Below are positions 23,655 to 32,235 of a stretch of DNA of 64,000 nucleotides, one piece after another. Within the stretch, counting starts at the first letter, position 1; the number at the start of each line of letters is the position of its first letter. The translations under genes were made by a program, and so were the position numbers. The notes under the pieces were generated by a model, which did not search any database, was not told the DNA's origin, and saw nothing but the letters and a program-made list of their open reading frames with translations. Origin of the DNA: Flagellimonas meridianipacifica (GTDB taxonomy: Bacteria > Bacteroidota > Bacteroidia > Flavobacteriales > Flavobacteriaceae); the NCBI RefSeq assembly GCF_003001695.1, contig NZ_PVYX01000003.1, positions 1-64,000 of the forward strand. The letters run 5' to 3'.

Positions 23655-24995
23655 ATGGTACAGACTCCGAAAAACATCGCCATCATCGGTTCAGGATTGG
23701 TGGGTTCCCTACTAGCGATATATTTAAGAAAACAAGGACATTCGATTACGGTTTTTGACCGTCGACCGGATATCCGTACTGTTGAATTCTCAGGCCGTTC
23801 CATCAATCTAGCTATGAGCAATAGGGGATGGAGGTCGCTTCGTAAAGTAGGTCTTGAAGAAACCATCAAAGAAATTGCCATTCCGATGGATAAACGGGCC
23901 ATGCATGTTGTGGACAAGCCAATGTACTTTCAATCTTATGGTAAGGAAGGCGAGGCGATTTGGTCCATTTCCCGTGGTATATTGAACCGGAAAATGATTG
24001 ATTTGGCAGAGCAGGCCGGAACCGTTTTCCAGTTCAATGAAAAAGTATGGGATGTGAACCTTCCTGAAGCAAAAATCTATACTGGAGAGTCAGAGAAAAG
24101 TGAATGGAAAGAGTATGAATTTGACATGATTTTTGGTTGTGATGGTGCCTTTTCACGTGTACGGCACAAGATGCAACGTAGAAGCCGCTTTGATTATTCC
24201 CAAGATTTCATTGATGTGGGCTATAAGGAATTGACCATTCCACCCAATGCGGATGGTACCCATAAACTGGATAAGAATTCCTTCCATATCTGGCCTAGAG
24301 GTAACTTTATGTTGATTGCCTTGCCAAATTTGGACGGAAGTTTTACGTGTACCTTGTTTTTGCCTTTTGAAGGAGAGGTGTCCTTCGATAACATCACTAC
24401 CGAAAAAGAAGCCAAGCAATTCTTTAAAACCTATTTTCCTAATGTTCGTAAGGAAATAGAGGATTTGACCGGTGACTTTTTTAGAAACCCAACCAGTGCC
24501 ATGGTAACAATGAAGTGCTATCCGTGGACTTATTGGAATAAAGTGGCTTTGGTGGGAGATTCTGCCCATGCAATCGTGCCTTTCTATGGACAAGGTATGA
24601 ATGCCGGGTTTGAGGACATTTTTGTATTGAACGAGCAGATTGAAAAGTTTGGGGATGACTGGGATGCCATTTTTGAACACTATCAAAAACTAAGAAAGCC
24701 CAATGCCGATGCCATTGCTGAATTGAGTTACAGAAATTTTGTCGAAATGAGCAGCAAAACAGCAGACCCAAAATTCTTACTTCAAAAGAAAATTGAAAAA
24801 CGGTTTACTGAAAGGCATCCGGAGAAGTGGATACCGGTCTATAGCCGGGTTACTTTCTCAGATAGGCCCTACTCGGAAGCATTGGAGATAGGGGATAGGC
24901 AAGAAGCGATTATGAAAAACATCATGCAAACGCCCAATATTGAAGAAAATTGGGATTCTTTGGAAGTCGAGGAACAGATTCTATCCTATTTATAA
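23655..24995 (+). CDS. kmo: Kynurenine 3-monooxygenase
   Basis: 446 residues from the ATG at 23655; a longer frame from 23574 overlaps the divergent gene start and precedes the FAD motif needlessly. The FAD-binding motif is IAIIGSGLVGSLLAIYLRK (residues 8-26), with GRSINLAMSNRGW after it. The second flavin motif is ALVGDSAHAIVPFYGQGMNA. These match KMO, which hydroxylates kynurenine to 3-hydroxykynurenine with NADPH and O2, the step before kynureninase on the tryptophan-to-NAD route. A hairpin terminator follows. Confidence 0.95.
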   Translation: MVQTPKNIAIIGSGLVGSLLAIYLRKQGHSITVFDRRPDIRTVEFSGRSINLAMSNRGWRSLRKVGLEETIKEIAIPMDKRAMHVVDKPMYFQSYGKEGEAIWSISRGILNRKMIDLAEQAGTVFQFNEKVWDVNLPEAKIYTGESEKSEWKEYEFDMIFGCDGAFSRVRHKMQRRSRFDYSQDFIDVGYKELTIPPNADGTHKLDKNSFHIWPRGNFMLIALPNLDGSFTCTLFLPFEGEVSFDNITTEKEAKQFFKTYFPNVRKEIEDLTGDFFRNPTSAMVTMKCYPWTYWNKVALVGDSAHAIVPFYGQGMNAGFEDIFVLNEQIEKFGDDWDAIFEHYQKLRKPNADAIAELSYRNFVEMSSKTADPKFLLQKKIEKRFTERHPEKWIPVYSRVTFSDRPYSEALEIGDRQEAIMKNIMQTPNIEENWDSLEVEEQILSYL

Positions 24996-24997
24996 AA

Positions 24998-25022
24998 AAG
25001 GCGGACTTTTCAGAACCGCCTT
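24998..25022 (+). terminator. Terminator after kmo
   Basis: The arms aaggcgg and ccgcctt (loop of 11) lie directly after the stop codon, followed by a T-rich stretch (cttgtttt). It also faces the end of the minus-strand DoxX-like gene. Confidence 0.75.
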
Positions 25023-25028
25023 CTTGTT

Positions 25029-25427
25029 TTAAGCACCTTGAACGTGGAATGGAGATTTTTCGTGTTGTTTTTCGGATTTTCTTCGCTTGCCTAGAAAATA
25101 GGTCGTGAACAATAGGACCAAACAAATCACGGCGGGTGCTCCATTTCCATATTTGGAAACACAATGCGCAATGATTGCGAAAACTAAGTTTAAGATGAAA
25201 CCAGCATATGCCCATTCCAGAAGTCTTTTGCTTTTGTTGTAGAAAATTAAACATAGGCCAATGAATTGAGCTATAGCCAAGGGTTTTACCAAATGTTCGG
25301 GATATCCAAGCTTCGCATATTCATACACCATAGCATCATAAGCAAACAAATGTTTGTATAAGGAAGCCAATATCATTGTAGAAAACAATCCAAGAAAAAC
25401 GTAGTAAGTAGTATATTCTTTTTTCAT
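25029..25427 (-). CDS. DoxX-like four-helix membrane protein
   Basis: 132 residues with four hydrophobic helices (about 8-25, 48-65, 71-90, 98-115) and a basic/polar C-terminus. KLGYPEHLVKPLAIAQFIGL is typical of the DoxX_2 / DoxX-like branch. These proteins are poorly characterised; some are linked to redox or quinone functions. It is a single gene between the kmo terminator and a 184-bp gap (25428-25611) in which I see no further gene. Confidence 0.8.
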   Translation of the reverse strand: MKKEYTTYYVFLGLFSTMILASLYKHLFAYDAMVYEYAKLGYPEHLVKPLAIAQFIGLCLIFYNKSKRLLEWAYAGFILNLVFAIIAHCVSKYGNGAPAVICLVLLFTTYFLGKRRKSEKQHEKSPFHVQGA

Positions 25428-25611
25428 AGTTTGATGGTTTAAGATTTGTTATGCACTAAGTTACCCTCTAAATTCCGGGACAAGGAATAGAGTTTTGCCG
25501 AAACCAACTAAACTGTGGTTCAAAAGGAGGTTGGTTGGGATAAACGGAATTTTTTTGGCATTGAGTTCAGATAGGAATACTTCCTCTCCTGCACTGCTTC
25601 AGGATTTGAAA

Positions 25612-25998
25612 TCAGTGTTTGTCCATTTTTCGCATTTCTGCTCGCCTCATGGGCATGGAATCCACTGAATCAAAAATTTTCTGAGGGGCTACTATAAATG
25701 GCTTTTTCAATTTTAGTCCTCCATCTTTTCCGATTAGCAGTATCCCTTGAAAATTTGGGGCAATTGAAAACTGTAATAAATCCTGGGAACCAGGTCCTCT
25801 TTGGAGTAACACTATATCTCTATCTAGCAGGTCCTTGTTATTTTGATTTAAGAGTTTTAGCTGTTGTTTGGCCTTTGGCGCATTTGATTCCTCACTTACC
25901 AGAACTATCAATCGATTTTTCCATCGATATTCATTCAATTCCTGCCCGAAGCATTGAAAACTAAAGGCAAAACATAGTATGAGAAACAAAGATTTCAT
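25612..25998 (-). CDS. DUF4174 family exported protein
   Basis: 128 residues from the ATG at 25998; a frame extending eight residues further does not fit a signal peptide. The signal peptide is MKSLFLILCFAFSFQCFGQ. The mature part (LNEYRWKNRLIVLVSEESN, LLDRDIVLLQRGP, GILLIGKDGGLKLKKP) matches DUF4174, a thioredoxin-like fold without catalytic cysteines. LIGKDGGLK near the C-terminus is the family's best-kept line. Function unknown. A hairpin terminator sits just upstream and separates it from the coiled-coil gene. Confidence 0.8.
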   Translation of the reverse strand: MKSLFLILCFAFSFQCFGQELNEYRWKNRLIVLVSEESNAPKAKQQLKLLNQNNKDLLDRDIVLLQRGPGSQDLLQFSIAPNFQGILLIGKDGGLKLKKPFIVAPQKIFDSVDSMPMRRAEMRKMDKH

Positions 25999-26012
25999 AA
26001 GGTAAAATACTA

Positions 26013-26039
26013 AAAAAGCCACTCAAAGAGTGGCTTTTT
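26013..26039 (-). terminator. Bidirectional hairpin terminator
   Basis: The arms AAAAAGCCACTC and GAGTGGCTTTTT enclose a 3-base loop: a perfect stem with A and T tracts. It lies 20 bp past the stop of the coiled-coil gene on the minus strand. Confidence 0.85.
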
Positions 26040-26058
26040 CCAAAGGAAAAGGAATCCT

Positions 26059-26841
26059 TTATATTTTTTCAAAAAGCTGTTGCATTTTGTCTTGCTCCTC
26101 TTCTGCCAATAAAGGATCTACTAGAATCCTTCCGCTGTGTTCATCCGTGATAATTTTTTTGCGGGAAGCAATCTCAACTTGAACTTGAGGTGGAATGGTA
26201 AAAAATGAACCTCCAGAAGCTCCACGCTCAACTGGAACCACAGCCAATCCGTTCTTTACGTTATGACGAATGCGCTTGTAGGCCTGTACCAAACGTTCCT
26301 CTATTTTTTCCTCGAATTCCTCGGATTTTTTAAGTAACGCTTTTTCTTCCTTTTCAGTTTCTGCCAAAATAGCGTCCAACTCCCCTTTTTTATGCTTTAG
26401 GTGATTTTCACGCTCGGTAAGTTTTTCTTTGGTTTCTGAAACAACCTCTTTCTTTTGCTCAATTTGTGCCTTGAACTCCTTGATGTTTTTCTCTGCCAAT
26501 TGAATTTCCAACTCTTGGAATTCAATTTCCTTGCTCAATGAGTTGAATTCGCGGCTGTTACGGACATTCTTTTGTTGCTCCGCATACTTTTTCATCAAGG
26601 CTTTGGACTCTTCAATAAGGTTTTTCTTGGCCGCTATTTCAAAATTGATGGTTTCCACATCGGTCTTCAACTTGTCCATACGTGTTTTAAGGCCCAATAC
26701 TTCATCTTCCAAATCTTGTACCTCCAAAGGAAGCTCACCTCTAACATTACGTATTTCGTCCACTCTTGAGTCAATCAACTGAAGGTCGTAAAGCGCTCTT
26801 AGCTTCTCCTCAACAGTGATGCTTTCATTTTTATTCGCCAT
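26059..26841 (-). CDS. Coiled-coil protein related to C4-type zinc-ribbon (zf-RING_7) family, cysteines lost
   Basis: 260 residues. Residues 10-190 are a long charged coiled coil (EEKLRALYDLQLIDSRVDEI at the start). The C-terminus (GASGGSFFTIPPQVQVEIAS, ITDEHSGRILVD) lines up with the zinc-ribbon end of this family, where most members have two CxxC knuckles. Here no cysteine remains, so zinc binding is not expected. It is encoded three bases after a Nif3-like gene, a pairing common in many bacteria. Precise role unknown. Confidence 0.85.
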   Translation of the reverse strand: MANKNESITVEEKLRALYDLQLIDSRVDEIRNVRGELPLEVQDLEDEVLGLKTRMDKLKTDVETINFEIAAKKNLIEESKALMKKYAEQQKNVRNSREFNSLSKEIEFQELEIQLAEKNIKEFKAQIEQKKEVVSETKEKLTERENHLKHKKGELDAILAETEKEEKALLKKSEEFEEKIEERLVQAYKRIRHNVKNGLAVVPVERGASGGSFFTIPPQVQVEIASRKKIITDEHSGRILVDPLLAEEEQDKMQQLFEKI

Positions 26842-26844
26842 ATA

Positions 26845-27939
26845 TTATAAATACTTGATGGGATTTGTTATACTTTCCGATAACGCGACTGCAAAATTAG
26901 GAATTTTTTTCTTAAGATAATCAACCAATAAGTCTTTTGTAAACTGCTCAGATTCAAAGTGTCCGATATCTGCCAAAACAATTTGGTTTTCGGCTTCAAA
27001 GAATTGATGATATTTTAGGTCTGCCGTTAAAAAAACATCAGCTTTTACTTTTTTGGCCGCTCCAATGGCAAATCCTCCACTGCCTCCCAAAACGGCTACT
27101 TTTTTGATTTTTTTCTTCAAAAATTGTGAATGTCTGATGGAAGGGACGTTCATTTTTTGCTTAACACTTGACAAAAACAGGTCTACATCCATTTCTTCCT
27201 TCAAATTGCCAACCATGCCCATGCCCATTTTAGAGTTGGGATTATCCATTGAATAGATTTCATAGGCTACCTCCTCATAGGGATGGTTTTCCAACAGGGC
27301 TTTGACAACTTGGTTTTCTTTTTCGAAGGAAAAAACCACATTGATTTGAACTTCGTTTTCAAAATGGGTTTTACCAATTTCTCCCAAAGTGGGATTGGCC
27401 CCTTCCTCTGCTTTAAAACTTCCTAATCCTTCTGTGCTAAAACTGCAATGACTATACTTTCCAATGTTTCCGGCTCCTGAGTTAAATAAAGCCTGTTTGA
27501 GCGTTTCAGCATCCTTTTGTGGAGCATAGGTGGTCAACTTTTTTAGGGTGTTTTTTTTGGGAATCAATATTTCTGGATTTTGAATACCCAAAACCTCACA
27601 GATTTTTCGATTTACTCCAAATTGATTGTTGTCCAGAGCGGTATGAATGCTGTAAATGGCAATATTGTTTGCGATTGCCTTTATAACCGCACGTTCCACA
27701 TAATTTGCTCCTGTTAATCGCTTGAGCCCCATGAAGATGATGGGATGAAAACTGACTATTAGGTTGCGACCTTTCTCAATGGCCTCATCCACGACATTCT
27801 CCAAGGTATCCAGAGTGACCAATATTCCAGTTACTTCGTTTTGGGGATTGCCAACCAAAAGACCAACATTATCAAAATCTTCGGCATGAGCCAAAGGGGC
27901 AAGTTCTTCAATTATCCGGGCAACATCCTGTATTCTCAT
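26845..27939 (-). CDS. Nif3-like dinuclear metal centre protein (YbgI/YqfO family)
   Basis: 364 residues, the long form with a central insert. Ends of the Nif3 core are visible: LAPLAHAEDFDNVGLLVGNP near the N-terminus, LIVSFHPIIFMGLKRLTG, and at the C-terminus VAVLGGSGGFAIGAAKKVKA, FLTADLKYHQFF and VLADIGHFESEQF, which hold the metal-binding His and Glu. The 200-residue insert belongs to the PII-like/CutA-like group. These hexameric proteins bind two metals; proposed hydrolase roles remain open. The gene is divergent from lpxK. Confidence 0.92.
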   Translation of the reverse strand: MRIQDVARIIEELAPLAHAEDFDNVGLLVGNPQNEVTGILVTLDTLENVVDEAIEKGRNLIVSFHPIIFMGLKRLTGANYVERAVIKAIANNIAIYSIHTALDNNQFGVNRKICEVLGIQNPEILIPKKNTLKKLTTYAPQKDAETLKQALFNSGAGNIGKYSHCSFSTEGLGSFKAEEGANPTLGEIGKTHFENEVQINVVFSFEKENQVVKALLENHPYEEVAYEIYSMDNPNSKMGMGMVGNLKEEMDVDLFLSSVKQKMNVPSIRHSQFLKKKIKKVAVLGGSGGFAIGAAKKVKADVFLTADLKYHQFFEAENQIVLADIGHFESEQFTKDLLVDYLKKKIPNFAVALSESITNPIKYL

Positions 27940-27986
27940 GGGAAAAATTAAATATGGCTAAAGATAAAATATTATATTTTCGCTCT

Positions 27987-28985
27987 ATGTGGCGTGTCCT
28001 AAGAATCATAGCTTTCCCAATTTCCCTGGTTTATGCACTTGTGGTTTACGTCAGAAACCGATTTTACGATTGGGGTTGGTTCTCTTCAAAGAAGTATGAT
28101 ATTCCTACTGTATGTGTTGGTAATCTAAGTGTGGGCGGTACGGGTAAAACTCCAATGATAGAGTACCTTGTTGGGATTTTGAAAGATAAGGAAGTAGCAG
28201 TGCTAAGCAGGGGATACAAACGAATATCAGAGGGCTTTGTTTTGGGAAACTCTTCAAGTACTGTGGCCGATTTGGGGGATGAACCTTTTCAGATACACAA
28301 AAAGTTCCCTCAGGTCCAAGTTGCTGTGGATAACAGCAGGCAAAATGGAATCGAAGAACTCATGAAGTTGAATAGGTCAGATGCAATATTGTTGGACGAT
28401 GCATTTCAACATCGTAAGGTAATTCCATCTTTTTCAATTCTTTTAACCACATATTCCAATTTGTATGTTGATGATTGGTATTTGCCCACCGGTAACCTCA
28501 GAGATAGTAAAGGGGAATCGCATAGAGCGGATATTATTGTGGTTACTAAATGCCCTCAAGAACCCTCTGAAGCGGAGAGAAAAAGGATAGTTGAGAAATT
28601 GAAACCAAAAAAAGGTCAAAGTGTCTTGTTGAGCTGGTTTGTTTATGCTGACTTAGTGAAGCACAGTTCTGGAAAATCCAAAGAATGGAAGGATTTTGAA
28701 AATAAAAAGGTGGCCGTTGTTACGGGAATCGCCATGCCAAAACCTTTTACTACGTTTTTGGAATCCAAAGGAATCCAATTTCAGCATCTTGAATTTGGAG
28801 ACCATCATTATTTTACGGAAAATGAAGTCGAAAAGTTCAACGGTTTTGATATGATTTTAACCACAGAAAAGGACTATGTTAGACTAGAGGGAAGGGTTGA
28901 TGAACTGTATTATCTAGAAATATCCCATTGTTTCTCAAAACAGGATAAGGCTATTTTGGAAGATAAACTATCTGCTCTGTTCTAA
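27987..28985 (+). CDS. lpxK: Tetraacyldisaccharide 4'-kinase
   Basis: 332 residues from the ATG at 27987, which places WRVLRIIAFPISLVYALVV at the N-terminus as in other LpxK proteins; an ATG 11 codons earlier (27954) is the alternative. It has an N-terminal membrane anchor and a P-loop VGNLSVGGTGKTPM. DAFQHRKV and LTTEKDYVRL are also family landmarks. It phosphorylates the 4' position of the lipid A precursor at the inner membrane. Its end overlaps the converging histidine kinase gene by four bases. Confidence 0.93.
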   Translation: MWRVLRIIAFPISLVYALVVYVRNRFYDWGWFSSKKYDIPTVCVGNLSVGGTGKTPMIEYLVGILKDKEVAVLSRGYKRISEGFVLGNSSSTVADLGDEPFQIHKKFPQVQVAVDNSRQNGIEELMKLNRSDAILLDDAFQHRKVIPSFSILLTTYSNLYVDDWYLPTGNLRDSKGESHRADIIVVTKCPQEPSEAERKRIVEKLKPKKGQSVLLSWFVYADLVKHSSGKSKEWKDFENKKVAVVTGIAMPKPFTTFLESKGIQFQHLEFGDHHYFTENEVEKFNGFDMILTTEKDYVRLEGRVDELYYLEISHCFSKQDKAILEDKLSALF

Positions 28986-31204
28986 ACGACGCCACCGGTC
29001 TTTTTCCTAAAGATATTCTCCCCAATTTTTTGATAGAAAACTTCAGGCTTGAAGGGTTTGGTCACCACATCATTACAGCCCGCTTGGTAAAAACTGTCTA
29101 AACTATCGTCCAGCGAAATTGCGGTAAGGGCTATAATGGGGATTTCCATATCAAATTTTCGAATTTGTCGGGTGGCCTCTTCACCGCTGATTCCGGGCAT
29201 ATGGATATCCATCAAAATGGCGTCATAGGTATTGGCTTTTGCCAAATCTATGGCCTCGTTACCATTGTTGGCAATATCGCAAGTAATTTCCTTTTTGCTC
29301 AACATTTTCTTGGTTATGACCTGGTTGATTTTGTTATCCTCAACCACAAGAACATGCAAACCTTTAAAGTTGAACTCTTCGGGATTTAGTTCGAAAGCAA
29401 TCTCCTCTAGTGTGTTGTTATCCAGTTTAAGGTTCATTTCAAAAAAGAAAGAGCTGCCATGTCCTACTTCACTCTCCAAATGGATTTTACTATCAAATAA
29501 TCCCAAGAGACTCTTTACAATGGTAAGGCCAAGACCTGTACCGCCATATTCTCTATTGATTTGAACCGAACCTTGTTCAAAACTATCAAATATGTGCATC
29601 TGTTGTTCTTCGGAAATACCTATTCCATTATCCTTAACCTCAAAATACAGTGTTACCTGATCTTCTTCCTTTCTAAGCAATTTGGCAATGACCTCAACTT
29701 TTCCTTCTTTGGTGAACTTGAGCGCATTTCCAACCAGGTTCATGAAAATCTGGGAAAGTTTCAATGGGTCACCCAGTAATTGTTTGGGTATGTTGGAATC
29801 GTAATCGAGTATAAGTTTTGTGTTGTTCTCGTTCGCATTTTGCTGTAAAGAGTCGACCACATCTGCCAATACTTTCTCCAGTTTGAACTCGATGTTCAAA
29901 GGTTCCAATTTATCGGCATCAATTTTATTAATTTGAAGAATATCGTTGATAAAGTTCAATAAGTAGTCACCCGAGAATTTCAATGATTTTAGATGCTCTT
30001 TTTGATGGTCGGCCGGATTTTCTTCCAAGAGCAAATGGGTTAATCCCGTAACCGCATAAAGTGGAGTTCTTAATTCATGCGTTACTGTTGAAAGGAAATT
30101 AGTTTTTGCTTCCATAGCAGATACCGCAGCATCCCTTGCCAGCTCAAGTTCTTTGTTCTTCGTGTAGAGAAGGTCGTTGGTCTTGAGCTTTATCTGGTTA
30201 TTTCTAAAGAGCGATACGGCCAATAGGGAGATAATGGTCAAAAACGCCGAGGTAAGTATAGCAGTAATCTCCGAGCGGTTCTTAGATTCACTTAGCTCTT
30301 CATTTTTCGCCGTCAACTTATTGATTTCATTCATTTGATGGTCAAATCGAATCTTATCGGCAGTTTTTGCTTCAAGCTTTACCTTGTCTATGTTGAATAG
30401 TGAATCTTTGATTTGCTCCAAATTCTTTCGGTAAAAAAGCGACTCTTCATAGCTTGCCGTTTTTTCATAAATATCCGAAAGGAGTTGATTTGCAGCTTTT
30501 ATTTCTTTGTAGTAACTATACTTTTGCGATAGTTCCAGAGCAGCCTTGGAGTGCATTATACCATCTTCCAAATCATCTTGTATCCTACTTATTTTAGCAA
30601 GTTGGATATTGGCTTTTGTAGCAAGATAAGGTCTTTCCTTATCGTCAGAATTGACAATCAGGGCATTCAAATTAGTTTTTGCCTCCTCATACTTTTCGAT
30701 GTTGGAATAGATATACCCTTCCAATAAAAGTATGTTGTTCCCCAAATTTCTATTGTTGCTCAGTGTTCTGGATTCTTCCAGAAGTTTTAATGCCTGAAAA
30801 TTGTTTCCTTCATCAAACCGAATGCAAGCTTCCAAATATTTATGGAAAGCATTTCCAAATGGATACGAGAGGTCCTTTAGAAGAATACTGGCCCTGTCCC
30901 AATAAAAAAGTGCCGTTTCGCGATCACCTTCTTCCAAATATATTCGAGAGTACTGATGATATGTGTCCAACAGTAACTTGGCATCTTCATTGTTCTCCGC
31001 TATTTCAGAGGCTTCATTGAGGCTTTCCAAGGCCTTATCCATCTTGTTTTGATGGCGATATTTTAGAAAATCGTCGAAAATGGATTGTACTTGGGATGTG
31101 GAACTTATGTCATTTTGGGCCATTCCCAGTTGGGTGCATAGAATTATGCACAGCAAAATGAGGATTTTACCGCTTATGCGATTGTGGGTTGAGCTCAAAA
31201 TCAA
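28982..31204 (-). CDS. Hybrid sensor histidine kinase with periplasmic TPR region
   Basis: 740 residues. An N-terminal signal or anchor (about 13-29) is followed by about 230 residues of TPR-like helices (LEEGDRETALFYWDRASILL, YEEAKTNLNALI) probably in the periplasm. A membrane helix lies at about 313-334, then HisKA with His376 (STVTHELRTPLYAV), the ATPase with N493 (MNLVGNALKF) and GLGL near 557-560, and a receiver domain with Asp666 (LMDIHMPGISG) and Lys716. No DNA-binding domain follows, so a separate response regulator is needed. Its start overlaps the end of the GAPDH gene (ATGA), and its end overlaps lpxK. Confidence 0.92.
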   Translation of the reverse strand: MILSSTHNRISGKILILLCIILCTQLGMAQNDISSTSQVQSIFDDFLKYRHQNKMDKALESLNEASEIAENNEDAKLLLDTYHQYSRIYLEEGDRETALFYWDRASILLKDLSYPFGNAFHKYLEACIRFDEGNNFQALKLLEESRTLSNNRNLGNNILLLEGYIYSNIEKYEEAKTNLNALIVNSDDKERPYLATKANIQLAKISRIQDDLEDGIMHSKAALELSQKYSYYKEIKAANQLLSDIYEKTASYEESLFYRKNLEQIKDSLFNIDKVKLEAKTADKIRFDHQMNEINKLTAKNEELSESKNRSEITAILTSAFLTIISLLAVSLFRNNQIKLKTNDLLYTKNKELELARDAAVSAMEAKTNFLSTVTHELRTPLYAVTGLTHLLLEENPADHQKEHLKSLKFSGDYLLNFINDILQINKIDADKLEPLNIEFKLEKVLADVVDSLQQNANENNTKLILDYDSNIPKQLLGDPLKLSQIFMNLVGNALKFTKEGKVEVIAKLLRKEEDQVTLYFEVKDNGIGISEEQQMHIFDSFEQGSVQINREYGGTGLGLTIVKSLLGLFDSKIHLESEVGHGSSFFFEMNLKLDNNTLEEIAFELNPEEFNFKGLHVLVVEDNKINQVITKKMLSKKEITCDIANNGNEAIDLAKANTYDAILMDIHMPGISGEEATRQIRKFDMEIPIIALTAISLDDSLDSFYQAGCNDVVTKPFKPEVFYQKIGENIFRKKTGGVV

Positions 31205-32211
31205 ACGTAATTCTTCCTTATAAATAAATCGATTACATCAATTATTCTGGAACAATATCCAGTTTCATTATCGTACCATCCGATTATTTTGACCATTTTA
31301 CCAATAACGGAGGTCATCAAAGAATCAAACGTACAAGAATAACAACTATTGTTTATATCAATGGAAACTATAGGGTCTTCTGTGTATTTCAATACATTTT
31401 TCAAATCTTGGTTTGCACGTTGTTCAAAAACCTGATTTACCTCCTGTATGGATGTCTCCCGTTTTACATTGAATGTAATGTCTGTTAGCGACCCATTGGG
31501 TACCGGTACACGTATACCACAGCCACCAATAACATCTGACAAATTAGGGAAAATTTTGGTAAGGGCTTTTGCCGCCCCAGTGGTAGTGGGAATTATGGAT
31601 TGCGAAGCGGCCCTAGAACGCCTTAAATCGCGATGCGGCCTATCGTGCAGACTTTGGTCCGAAGTATAGGAATGTATCGTGGTAATGTATGCCTGGTCTA
31701 TACCACAAAGCTCATCAATAACCTTTATCATTGGTGCAGCATTGTTGGTGGTGCAGGATGCATTGGAAATAATATGGTCATTTTGGGTAAGAAACTCTTC
31801 ATTGACGCCCATTACAATCATTTTGATGGAGTCTTCCTGTGGAGGTACGGAAAGAATTACTTTTTTGGCTCCGTTCTCAATGTGTTTTTCAAGTACTTCC
31901 TTTGTTTTAAACTTGCCCGTAGCTTCTATTACAATATCCACTCCATAATCACCCCATGGGATTTTACCGGGATTTTGGTGATTTAGTACCTGTACTGAAT
32001 GGTTGTTTATTAGCATACTGCCCCCTTCTGTGGAAATGGTTGCATCGAAGCTTCCATGAATGCTATCATACTTCAAAAGATGGGCTAGGGTAGGGGCATC
32101 CGCCAAGTCATTGATTACAGCAACTTGGATATCTGGCCGTTTTTCCAATAATCGGAAAAGTGTGCGACCAATACGACCGAAACCGTTTATTCCAATGGTA
32201 ATGCGTTTCAT
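31201..32211 (-). CDS. gap: Type I glyceraldehyde-3-phosphate dehydrogenase
   Basis: 336 residues. The NAD-binding start is KRITIGINGFGRIGRTLFR, the catalytic Cys153 lies in ISNASCTTNNAAP and His180 in TTIHSYTSDQ. It is a complete enzyme of glycolysis/gluconeogenesis. HSYTSDQSLHDRPHRD and DLADAPTLAHLLKYDS differ slightly from the most common GAPDH wording, which fits a second or divergent paralog. The stop overlaps the hybrid kinase start by four bases, and lipA lies 24 bp upstream. Confidence 0.93.
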   Translation of the reverse strand: MKRITIGINGFGRIGRTLFRLLEKRPDIQVAVINDLADAPTLAHLLKYDSIHGSFDATISTEGGSMLINNHSVQVLNHQNPGKIPWGDYGVDIVIEATGKFKTKEVLEKHIENGAKKVILSVPPQEDSIKMIVMGVNEEFLTQNDHIISNASCTTNNAAPMIKVIDELCGIDQAYITTIHSYTSDQSLHDRPHRDLRRSRAASQSIIPTTTGAAKALTKIFPNLSDVIGGCGIRVPVPNGSLTDITFNVKRETSIQEVNQVFEQRANQDLKNVLKYTEDPIVSIDINNSCYSCTFDSLMTSVIGKMVKIIGWYDNETGYCSRIIDVIDLFIRKNYV

Positions 32212-32235
32212 AAAAAGAGAAAAACAAAAAGAGGA

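Noticed and set aside
24153..24686. 177-residue minus-strand frame inside kmo
   Set aside because: Antisense to a conserved FAD enzyme; no family likeness.
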